In this document: in pieces, positions 1 to 5,009 of the stretch
How the letters are laid out: every line of letters begins with the position of its first letter
Numbering within the stretch: the first letter of the stretch is position 1
NCBI GenBank assembly: GCA_038227745.1
Contig: JBBRPS010000737.1
Location: forward strand, 1-5,009
Direction: 5' to 3'
DNA: 5,009 nucleotides
Source: DASPXY01 sp038227745
GTDB taxonomy: Bacteria; Planctomycetota; Planctomycetia; Gemmatales; Gemmataceae
The notes under the pieces: model-generated
Seen by the model: the letters and a program-made list of their open reading frames with translations, nothing else
The model's database searches: none
Told to the model about the DNA's origin: nothing
Position numbers and translations under genes: made by a program

Positions 1-306
1 CTTGGCCTTCAGGGCGTTGCCGAGGTTGTAGTGGGCCTTGGGGTAGTCGGGCTTGAGGCGGAGGGCCTCCTTGTAGGCGGCGATCGCTCCCGCCACGTCC
101 CCCTTGGCCTTCAGGGCGGCGCCGAGGTTAATGTGGGCCTCGGGGAAGTCGGGCTTGAGGCGGAGGGCCTCCTTGAGGGCGGCGATGGCCCCCGCCACAT
201 CCCCCTTGACATGCAGGACGACACCGAACCCTATTTGGGTCCAGGGGTTGGTCGGGTGCAGCCGGACTAGTTCCTCCGCCAGGGCCAGTGCCTCTGCCTT
301 CTCTCC
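1..306 (-). repeat. Tandem 102-bp TPR-coding units inside the kinase gene
   Basis: Three consecutive 34-codon units encode kinase residues 789-822 (positions 205-306), 823-856 (103-204) and 857-890 (1-102). The two units nearest the edge differ at 12 of 102 bases by my count and encode GDVAGAIAA(L/Y)KEALRLKPD repeats with the TPR signature (Leu7, Gly8, Ala20, Ala27, Pro32). The third unit is far more diverged (GEKAEALALAEELVRLHP) but keeps the period. TPRs form helical-hairpin scaffolds for protein-protein contacts. The array reaches the first base of the window and probably continues beyond it. Confidence 0.9.
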
Positions 307-2670
307 CTTCTCCAACAGCATGGCGGCGAGTATATGGCCCATCTCCGGGCGCAGTGCCCGCACGACCCGATAGTACTGCACTGCCTCCCCCAACCGCGGC
401 GGCCAGGCTAGCCGTAAGCTCTCTGCCAACTCATAGTTGATCCACAGATCACCGGGGTAGCGCACCTGCGCCGCCTTCAGCCAGCGGATAGCGGCCTCGC
501 CGTCGCCAGCCTGCCGCAGCGCCGCCCCCAGCAGCGACACGCTCGCCACCGGCAACCCGCCCACCTTCCCGCCGGCCAGCTTCCGCAGCGTCGGCAGGTC
601 TCTGGCAATCATCGCCTGCCGGAGGGACCGGCGGAACGCATCCCGGTCCGCCTGCAAGGCCACCTCGTGCAAGGTACGCCAGGCCGCCTTCGGCTGTTTC
701 TTGTTGCGGCGCTCGGAGGCCCAGTCATCCAGCGCCGCCGTCGCCTCGATGACGACCCCGGGCCGCTGCCGCAGCCGCGCCGCCGCCTCCGCCGCGGGCA
801 GCGCCAGTACGTCCACGCCGTACTCCCGGAAAGCCGCGGCGTACTCCGCCTCGGGGTCGCCGCCGAGGGCTAACTGGCCTTTCCCCCCTGCGTCGAGGTA
901 GATATCCCCCTTCCGCGAGCGTGCTTCGGCGAGGCGGGCCAGGAACTTCCGGTCCCGCGCCGCCGCTTCCGCCGCCTGTCTGGCCGCCAGGGCCTCCGCT
1001 TGCAGCGCCGGGCGCAACTCGGCCACGCGCGCCTGGAGACCGGCATCGCCATCCCCGCCGGCCAGGCGCTCGGCGGCGCGCTCGATCGTCGCAGCCGCCT
1101 TCTCCCAGTGCGCCAGGTCGCCGACGGGCGCCGCGCGGGCGCGGGCCCGCGCCTCGCGTGCCTCCTCCAGGTCGCGGTTGACCAGGCGGGTCACGGCCTC
1201 AAGGCGTTCCTGCCGGGCCTGCTCCAGCCACCACCACAGGCCGCCGCCCAGCAGCAGCGCCACCAGCAGCGCCGCCGCGAGGCCCGACACCAGCGAGCGG
1301 TGCCGACGCGCCCACCGCCGCGCCCGCCCCGACCACGGCTCGTGGTACGCCGTGACCGGCTCGTCGGCCAGCCAGTGTTCCACCTCGCCCGCCAGGTCCA
1401 GCGCCGTCGCGTAGCGGTCCTCCGGCTTCAGGGCCATCGCCCTCAGGCAGATCGCCTCCAGCGCCGCCGGCACGGCCGGGCTGACGCGGCGCGGCGGTGG
1501 GAAGTCGCCCCGCTGCACTCTTTGCAGGATGTCGCCCACCTCGGACCCACTGAAGGGAGGCTTGCCGGTCAGCAGGCAGTAGAGCGTTGCCCCCAGGCTG
1601 TAGACGTCACTGGCCGGCCCTAAGCGGTCCAGCCGCCCCGCCGCCTGCTCCGGCGGCATGAACGGCGGCGTGCCGACGGCCGTCCCCATCTGCGTGGGGG
1701 CTGCGCTGTCAGCCGACGCCGGGGTCAGAGGCGTTTCTGTGGTGCCGACCCTGGCCGCGCTGCTGCCCACCGCCTTGGCGAGGCCCCAATCGACGACGAG
1801 GGTCTCGCCGTACTGACCGAGCATGATGTTCCCCGGCTTGAGGTCGCGGTGCAGCACGCCGCGGCTGTGGGCATAGGCGATGGCGTTACAGACGTCCACG
1901 AACCGCCCCAGCAGTCGCCGCAGTTCCAGGGCGCGCTCGCCGGGGTCGCGGTTTGGCCCTTCGGCCTTGTGAAACCGGCTGATGGCCTCCTGCAGGCTGT
2001 CGCCCTTGATGAAGCGCATGGCGTAGAAGGGGCGGCCGTCGTCGTAGCAACCCAGGCCGTAGACGGGGACAATGCCCGGGTGCTCCAGGCCGCTCGTGAT
2101 CTCCGCCTCGAGCAGGAAGCGCGCCCGGCTTTCGGGGTGGTCGGCGTACCGATCCTGGATCTCCTTCAGCGCCACCTCGCGGCGTAGCTCTTCATCGAGC
2201 GCCACGGACACCTGACCGAGACCGCCCTTCGCGTGCGGCCGCAGGATGCGGAAGCGCAGCCCCGACGAGGTCGGCGTCCCCACCGAAGCGGCACGCGAGG
2301 CATAGGGATCCTCCTCGCCGTTGCGGGCGGCGGAGACCTGAGCCAGGCTCGCGTTGACGTCGGGGTCGGCGACCTGCTCCAGTTCCTGCCGCAGCGAGCC
2401 GACCGAGGAGACGGCCGCCAAACTCTTCTGGGGGTCGTCGCCGTGCATCTGCAGGTGCTTCTGCACGAGTGCCTCCAGCAGGCTGCGGGCGTCCTCACGC
2501 AGGGCACCCTGTTCCTGGAGGAGTTGGCCGAGCGGTTTGGCTTTCTCCAGCACCCAGGCGTGCATCCCCTTGATGAGGGCATCGCGGGTGATGAAGTCCA
2601 TCTGCAAGGCGAGGATGCCGAACAGCAGGTTGCGGTCGGCGCCCGGACGGGACGGGATCGGGTCGGACAT
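1..2670 (-). CDS. Membrane-anchored Ser/Thr protein kinase with C-terminal TPRs (3' end missing)
   Basis: This is a eukaryotic-type (Hanks) protein kinase predicted to phosphorylate Ser/Thr of unknown targets. I translated 890 residues without a stop to the window edge, so the C-terminus is missing. Residues 1-125 are a helical region of unknown function. The kinase domain spans about 138-435: glycine loop AKGGLGQV (147-154), VALK with Lys169, alpha-C Glu188, HRDLKPGN with catalytic Asp276 and Asn281, DWG (294-296) replacing DFG, GTPPFMPPEQ with Glu341 in the APE position, Asp355 in helix F and Arg419 near the end. All core catalytic residues are present, so it should be active. A hydrophobic helix at about 460-482, after an Arg-rich stretch, should anchor it with the kinase in the cytoplasm. 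An Ala/Arg/Glu-rich helical region (484-700) and TPRs (from about 705) follow. The ATG is supported by a GAGG eight bases upstream; an in-frame stop lies at 2746-2748. It appears to be transcribed separately from the aldolase gene upstream. Confidence 0.93.
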   Translation of the reverse strand, partial: MSDPIPSRPGADRNLLFGILALQMDFITRDALIKGMHAWVLEKAKPLGQLLQEQGALREDARSLLEALVQKHLQMHGDDPQKSLAAVSSVGSLRQELEQVADPDVNASLAQVSAARNGEEDPYASRAASVGTPTSSGLRFRILRPHAKGGLGQVSVALDEELRREVALKEIQDRYADHPESRARFLLEAEITSGLEHPGIVPVYGLGCYDDGRPFYAMRFIKGDSLQEAISRFHKAEGPNRDPGERALELRRLLGRFVDVCNAIAYAHSRGVLHRDLKPGNIMLGQYGETLVVDWGLAKAVGSSAARVGTTETPLTPASADSAAPTQMGTAVGTPPFMPPEQAAGRLDRLGPASDVYSLGATLYCLLTGKPPFSGSEVGDILQRVQRGDFPPPRRVSPAVPAALEAICLRAMALKPEDRYATALDLAGEVEHWLADEPVTAYHEPWSGRARRWARRHRSLVSGLAAALLVALLLGGGLWWWLEQARQERLEAVTRLVNRDLEEAREARARARAAPVGDLAHWEKAAATIERAAERLAGGDGDAGLQARVAELRPALQAEALAARQAAEAAARDRKFLARLAEARSRKGDIYLDAGGKGQLALGGDPEAEYAAAFREYGVDVLALPAAEAAARLRQRPGVVIEATAALDDWASERRNKKQPKAAWRTLHEVALQADRDAFRRSLRQAMIARDLPTLRKLAGGKVGGLPVASVSLLGAALRQAGDGEAAIRWLKAAQVRYPGDLWINYELAESLRLAWPPRLGEAVQYYRVVRALRPEMGHILAAMLLEKGEKAEALALAEELVRLHPTNPWTQIGFGVVLHVKGDVAGAIAALKEALRLKPDFPEAHINLGAALKAKGDVAGAIAAYKEALRLKPDYPKAHYNLGNALKAK

Positions 2671-2678
2671 GGTCAGGA

Positions 2679-2682
2679 CCTC
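2679..2682 (-). promoter_or_regulatory. Ribosome binding site of the kinase gene
   Basis: On the minus strand GAGG is followed by eight bases and then the ATG at 2670-2668. This spacing is normal for a Shine-Dalgarno site and supports this start. No convincing promoter boxes were seen further upstream. Confidence 0.6.
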
Positions 2683-2863
2683 GCGAATGGACGGCGCACC
2701 CGCAGCGTGCCGGTGTGCTTCGACGGAGGAACTCAAGAGACCGTCTTACTCTACCCGCTGGCAAGGGAGATCGCGAGGGAAAAGGAGGCACGCACCGTGG
2801 ACGCAGGACAGTCCGATCGTTCACGGAGGTTCACCGCGGGATATTCCGGAGCCGTTGGAGTCC

Positions 2864-2877
2864 CGCCTTTAGGCGGT
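2864..2877. repeat. Small palindrome CCGCCT-TT-AGGCGG
   Basis: Two perfect 6-base arms (2864-2869 and 2872-2877) flank a TT loop. The surrounding text, GGAGTCCCGCCTTTAGGCGG, resembles a short repeat I associate with intergenic DNA of Gemmata-like genomes, but that is from memory and not checked. There is no T-tract after it, so it is not a classic intrinsic terminator. Confidence 0.5.
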
Positions 2878-2920
2878 TGGGCCGGCTCGCTGATCGTTTC
2901 AGAAGTTCGCCGTCAGCGTC

Positions 2921-2977
2921 GTAGGGAGGGCGACGGCCCACCAGTTCACGGAAACGGTGGGCCGTCGCCCTCCCTAC
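2921..2977. repeat. Hairpin with perfect 22-bp arms downstream of the aldolase gene
   Basis: Arm 2921-2942 (begins GTAGGGAGGGCGACGG) is the exact reverse complement of 2956-2977, with a 13-base spacer at 2943-2955 that can pair three more bases (GTT with AAC) after one unpaired base. On the minus strand it begins 35 bases after the aldolase stop, where a terminator or mRNA 3'-end stabiliser would be expected. No run of U follows on either strand, so a textbook Rho-independent terminator is not supported. It could instead be a dispersed REP-like palindrome. Transcript-ending function is inference; the inverted repeat itself is directly visible. Confidence 0.85.
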
Positions 2978-3012
2978 AGCCCCACGCCACTGGCAGCTGA
3001 CTTGTCAAACGG

Positions 3013-3789
3013 TCAGCTAGCCCCCGCCCGTAGCGCCGCCAGCCCCTGTCGCAGTCCCTGCTGGTAGATCCACAGGTCGCTCCAGTACGCCAGGCAGCGG
3101 AACCCCTGCGCCAGGTACGCCCGCCCCTCCTCCACGCTCGACGCCATGAACCCCGGCGCCTTGCCGTGGCGTTCGCAGGCGGCGAGGATGCGGCGGACCG
3201 CGTCGAGGTAGCGCGGGTGCGTGAACGCGCCGGGGATGCCCAGCGACGCCGTCAGGTCGTAATGGCCGATCCACAGCACGTCGATCCCGTGTACCGCGGC
3301 GATCGCCTCCACGTCCTCCAGGCCCGCCGCCGTCTCGATCAGCGCGATCAGCAGCCCTCGCTCGTTGGCCGCGGTCATCTTGGCCACAATGTCGCCGCCG
3401 GTGTAGTCGTCGTGCGCCACGCCGAAGGCGCAGCCGCGCCGGCCCTGCGGCGGGTACTTCGCGAACTGCACGATGCTGCGCGCCTGCTCGGCGCTCTCGA
3501 CCATCGGCACCATCACGCCCAGCGCCCCCAGGTCGAGCACCCGCGCCAGGAAGTGATACTGCGTTGCCGGCACGCGCACCATCGGCACCAGGTCCGCGGG
3601 CCGCGCCGCCGCCAGCAGGGTGCGGACCGTGTCCACGCCCCAGCCGGTGTGCTCCATGTCGAACATGACGAAGTCCGCCCCGGCCCCGGCGGCCAGGCGG
3701 GCGATGCCCGTCGTGCTGAACTCCATCACCATCGTGCCCAGCGCCGTGCCGCCGGAGCGCAGCGCCTGCTTGACGCGATTCTCTCTCAT
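3013..3789 (-). CDS. HpcH/HpaI-family aldolase
   Basis: The 258-residue product has the normal length for this class II, metal-dependent pyruvate aldolase family, whose members cleave 2-keto-3-deoxy or 4-hydroxy-2-keto acids to pyruvate (or a related keto acid) and an aldehyde in the cytoplasm. Visible motifs are FVMFDMEH (His47 as the expected catalytic base), MVRVP (Arg72, carboxylate binding), GVMVPMVESAEQA (91-103), KYPPQGRRG (111-119), IALIET (Glu152, metal ligand) and WIGHYDLTASLG (Asp178, metal ligand). The domain begins at MRENRVKQAL; the same frame is open further upstream to 4194, but that extension lies inside the dehydrogenase gene and is Arg/Pro-rich nonsense. The chosen ATG has GGAGG four bases before it and overlaps the dehydrogenase stop as ATGA, so translation is probably coupled. 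The exact substrate (2-keto-3-deoxyglucarate, 4-hydroxy-2-oxoheptanedioate, 4-hydroxy-2-oxovalerate or another) cannot be decided. Confidence 0.93.
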   Translation of the reverse strand: MRENRVKQALRSGGTALGTMVMEFSTTGIARLAAGAGADFVMFDMEHTGWGVDTVRTLLAAARPADLVPMVRVPATQYHFLARVLDLGALGVMVPMVESAEQARSIVQFAKYPPQGRRGCAFGVAHDDYTGGDIVAKMTAANERGLLIALIETAAGLEDVEAIAAVHGIDVLWIGHYDLTASLGIPGAFTHPRYLDAVRRILAACERHGKAPGFMASSVEEGRAYLAQGFRCLAYWSDLWIYQQGLRQGLAALRAGAS

Positions 3790-4832
3790 GGGGCCTCCGT
3801 CCGGCGGGCGTGCCGCCGCAGGTTCTCTTGCAGACGCGGGTGGTCGAGGGCGGCGCGGTTGACTACGTCGCGCGGCACGCGCCCCGCCGCCACGTCGAGG
3901 ATGCTTTGGCATGCGCTGTGGCCGATGCCGCGGAAGCACTCGTCCGTCCAGCACAGGGCGTGCGGGGCGAGGATGACGTTGTCCAGCGCCAGCAGCGGGT
4001 CGGCGGAGTCGATCGGCTCCTGCTCGAAGACGTCCAGCCCGGCCCCCGCAAGGCGCCGCGCCCGCAGCGCCTCCGTCAGGGCCTGCTGGTCCACGACCGG
4101 CCCGCGCGCGACGTTGATGAGGTAGGCGGTCGGCTTCATCAGGGCCAATCGGGCCGCGTCGATGAGGTGGCGCGTGTCGGCGTTCAAAGCACAACAGAGA
4201 CAGACGAAATCCGCAGAGCGCAGCAGCGTTTCGAGGTCTACCAACTCGATACCCAGGAAGGCGTCCGTGGAGGCAACGTAGGGGTCGTGGGCGAGATGGC
4301 GCATGCCGAAGGGGGCGGCGAGGCGGAACACTTCCCGCCCGATGTTCCCCAGGCCGACCACCCCGAGCGTGCGTCCGGTCAGCCCCGTGCCCATGTGGCC
4401 CCGCTTCTCGGCCCAGCGCCCGGTGCGGGTGAGGCGGTCCTTGAGGAACAGCTTGTGGCTGAGGGCGAGGAGGAAGGTCAGCACGGCCGCGGCGACCGGG
4501 CGGCGCACGCCATCGGGCGTGATGGTCAGCAGGACGCCGTGGTGCGTGCAGGCCTCGACGTCCACATTGTCGTAACCGACGCCGAAGCGGGCCACGAGCG
4601 TCAGGCGGTCGGCGCCTTCGAGGGTGGCGGCGCTGACTCGCGGGGCCAGCACGAGGAGGGCGTCGTGGCCGCGGACCTGTTCGGGGCGCAGCTCGCGCGT
4701 GTCCTCGGCGAGGAACGCGCGCTCCACGCCGGGGGCCGCGTCGAGCAGTTCCAGGCCGATGTCGCCGAAGGCGGGCGAGCCGTCGGCCTCGAGGAAGTCA
4801 CGGGTGATGCCTACGCGGAAGGGGGCTGTCAT
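3786..4832 (-). CDS. D-isomer-specific 2-hydroxyacid dehydrogenase, NAD-binding
   Basis: The 348-residue product belongs to the cytoplasmic family that includes 3-phosphoglycerate, glyoxylate/hydroxypyruvate and D-lactate dehydrogenases, which interconvert 2-keto acids and D-2-hydroxy acids. The N-terminal catalytic half has ARFGVGYDNVDVEA (81-94). The nucleotide-binding domain has VVGLGNIGREV (158-168, GxGxxG at 160-165) followed by HDPY with Asp183, which favours NAD over NADP. The catalytic set is Arg243 (INVARGPVVD), Glu272 (DVFEQEP) and His291 (LAPHALCWTDEC). There is no C-terminal ACT domain as in SerA of E. coli. The start MTAPFRVGI is chosen because the family fold begins there. The frame is open upstream to 5003, but that segment merely translates the intergenic palindrome. 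The ribosome site is weak (AGGA directly against the ATG). It is the first gene of a two-gene unit with the aldolase. The 2-keto acid substrate is unknown. Confidence 0.93.
   Translation of the reverse strand: MTAPFRVGITRDFLEADGSPAFGDIGLELLDAAPGVERAFLAEDTRELRPEQVRGHDALLVLAPRVSAATLEGADRLTLVARFGVGYDNVDVEACTHHGVLLTITPDGVRRPVAAAVLTFLLALSHKLFLKDRLTRTGRWAEKRGHMGTGLTGRTLGVVGLGNIGREVFRLAAPFGMRHLAHDPYVASTDAFLGIELVDLETLLRSADFVCLCCALNADTRHLIDAARLALMKPTAYLINVARGPVVDQQALTEALRARRLAGAGLDVFEQEPIDSADPLLALDNVILAPHALCWTDECFRGIGHSACQSILDVAAGRVPRDVVNRAALDHPRLQENLRRHARRTEAP
3794..3798 (-). promoter_or_regulatory. Ribosome binding site of the aldolase gene, inside the dehydrogenase 3' end
   Basis: GGAGG on the minus strand lies four bases before the ATG at 3789-3787 and within the last codons of the dehydrogenase gene. 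The short spacing together with the ATGA overlap decides the start and fits translational coupling. Confidence 0.65.
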
Positions 4833-4897
4833 TCCTGGGTACTCTGCGGGCCGGCGATGGCGGGAATGGCCGTTATTCCTCGGGCGCAGAAGATCCT

Positions 4898-4953
4898 CAC
4901 ACAAGCCCGACGCGCCAGCGAGGGGTCCCTCGCTGGCGCGTCGGGCTTGTGTG
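4898..4953. repeat. Perfect palindrome, 27-bp arms with a 2-base centre
   Basis: Arm 4898-4924 (begins CACACAAGCCCGACGCGCC) is the exact reverse complement of 4927-4953, separated only by GT at 4925-4926. It lies 65 bases upstream of the dehydrogenase start. The sequence resembles a dispersed intergenic palindrome that I recall from Gemmata-type genomes, and the start of another copy is visible 100 bases further right. It could act as a bidirectional terminator, a REP-like element or a small non-autonomous mobile palindrome. No T-tract follows on either strand. Confidence 0.9.
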
Positions 4954-4997
4954 GGTCTTTGGCGTCGGACGATTCCTCCGGCACGCGAGGTCGTCCT

Positions 4998-5009
4998 ACA
5001 CAAGCCCGA
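4998..5009 (+). repeat. Start of a second copy of the palindrome, cut by the window edge
   Basis: ACACAAGCCCGA at 4998-5009 matches 4899-4910 exactly, and both copies are preceded by TCCT with one extra base in the first copy. Twelve matching bases at the very edge strongly suggest that another palindrome copy follows just outside the window. Confidence 0.7.

Larger units (their letters stand above)
2671..3012. other. Intergenic region between aldolase and kinase genes, no gene seen
   Basis: This 342-base gap lies between the aldolase stop and the kinase start. Reading frames crossing it on both strands are either extensions of antisense shadows of the kinase or lack any recognisable protein pattern. 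It contains a large hairpin near the aldolase end (2921-2977), a small hairpin (2864-2877) and short GTTCAC-type direct repeats near 2819-2834 and 2944-2950. It must also carry the kinase promoter if the kinase has its own, but I could not identify one with confidence. Confidence 0.7.
4833..5009. other. Noncoding region upstream of the dehydrogenase gene
   Basis: These 177 bases hold no credible gene. They contain the palindrome at 4898-4953 and a second, cut copy at the right edge. The promoter of the dehydrogenase-aldolase pair is expected between about 4833 and 4897, where GC content drops slightly around GAATAACGG (minus strand, near 4870-4880). No clear -35/-10 pair or operator was found. 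Confidence 0.6.

Noticed and set aside
1000..1623. Plus-strand 207-residue reading frame
   Set aside because: It is antisense to the kinase domain and linker, very rich in Arg, Gln and Pro, and without recognisable motifs. It is a shadow of high-GC coding DNA.
2921..2977. Classic Rho-independent terminator
   Set aside because: The stem is strong, but no run of T follows on either strand, so it is kept as a repeat with possible terminator function.
2233..3000. Plus-strand 255-residue reading frame reaching into the intergenic gap
   Set aside because: Most of it is antisense to the kinase N-terminus, and the rest reads through the hairpins. No protein family pattern was seen.
3166..4125. Plus-strand 319-residue reading frame opposite the aldolase and dehydrogenase
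   Set aside because: Its His/Arg/Ala-rich composition and complete overlap with two genes that carry intact catalytic motifs mark it as an antisense shadow.
3790..4194. In-frame extension of the aldolase to a 393-residue protein starting at 4194
   Set aside because: The extra 135 residues are Arg/Pro/Ala-rich, lie in another frame of the well-supported dehydrogenase gene, and resemble no protein. The aldolase fold begins at the ATG at 3789, which has its own ribosome site.
4833..5003. N-terminal extension of the dehydrogenase to 405 residues
   Set aside because: The added 57 residues translate the intergenic palindrome (QARRASEGPLAGASG), a common artefact of such repeats. The family fold starts at MTAPFRVGI.
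4898..5009. Possible CRISPR array from the repeated ACACAAGCCCGA
   Set aside because: Only two starts are visible, the complete one is a full palindrome, and there are no regular repeat-spacer units or cas genes.

Overview
The window is GC-rich and reads as a chromosome piece from a planctomycete, most likely the Gemmataceae. The reasons are a Ser/Thr protein kinase of the planctomycete type (long N-terminal helical region, kinase domain with DWG in place of DFG, one transmembrane helix, C-terminal TPRs) and long GC-rich palindromes between genes that resemble dispersed repeats of that family. The taxonomic call rests on recognition of these features, not on a search. All three protein-coding genes lie on the minus strand. 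The many long plus-strand reading frames are antisense shadows of high-GC genes.

From right to left, which is the direction of transcription: 4833-5009 is a noncoding upstream region with a perfect 27-bp-arm palindrome (4898-4953) and the start of another copy cut by the right edge (4998-5009). Next comes a D-isomer-specific 2-hydroxyacid dehydrogenase (3786-4832, 348 aa) with the Rossmann glycine motif and the Arg/Glu/His catalytic triad. Its stop codon overlaps by ATGA the start of an HpcH/HpaI-family aldolase (3013-3789, 258 aa) with the expected His, Arg and two acidic metal ligands. These two form a translationally coupled pair, plausibly acting on 2-keto/2-hydroxy acids from sugar-acid or aromatic breakdown. 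The substrate cannot be read from sequence.

A 342-base gap (2671-3012) without a credible gene follows. It holds a large hairpin with 22-bp arms just after the aldolase stop, a smaller 6-bp-arm hairpin, and the upstream region of the kinase. The kinase gene (2670 to beyond position 1; 890 residues visible) fills the rest of the window. It is open at the left edge, where the last two visible TPRs are near-identical 102-bp tandem units. The TPR array probably continues outside the window.

Nothing here is clearly a new system. The points most worth a second look are the kinase's uncharacterised N-terminal module and extended activation segment, the pattern of substitutions between the two young TPR units (mostly at putative ligand-facing positions), the coupled dehydrogenase-aldolase pair, and the intergenic palindromes.
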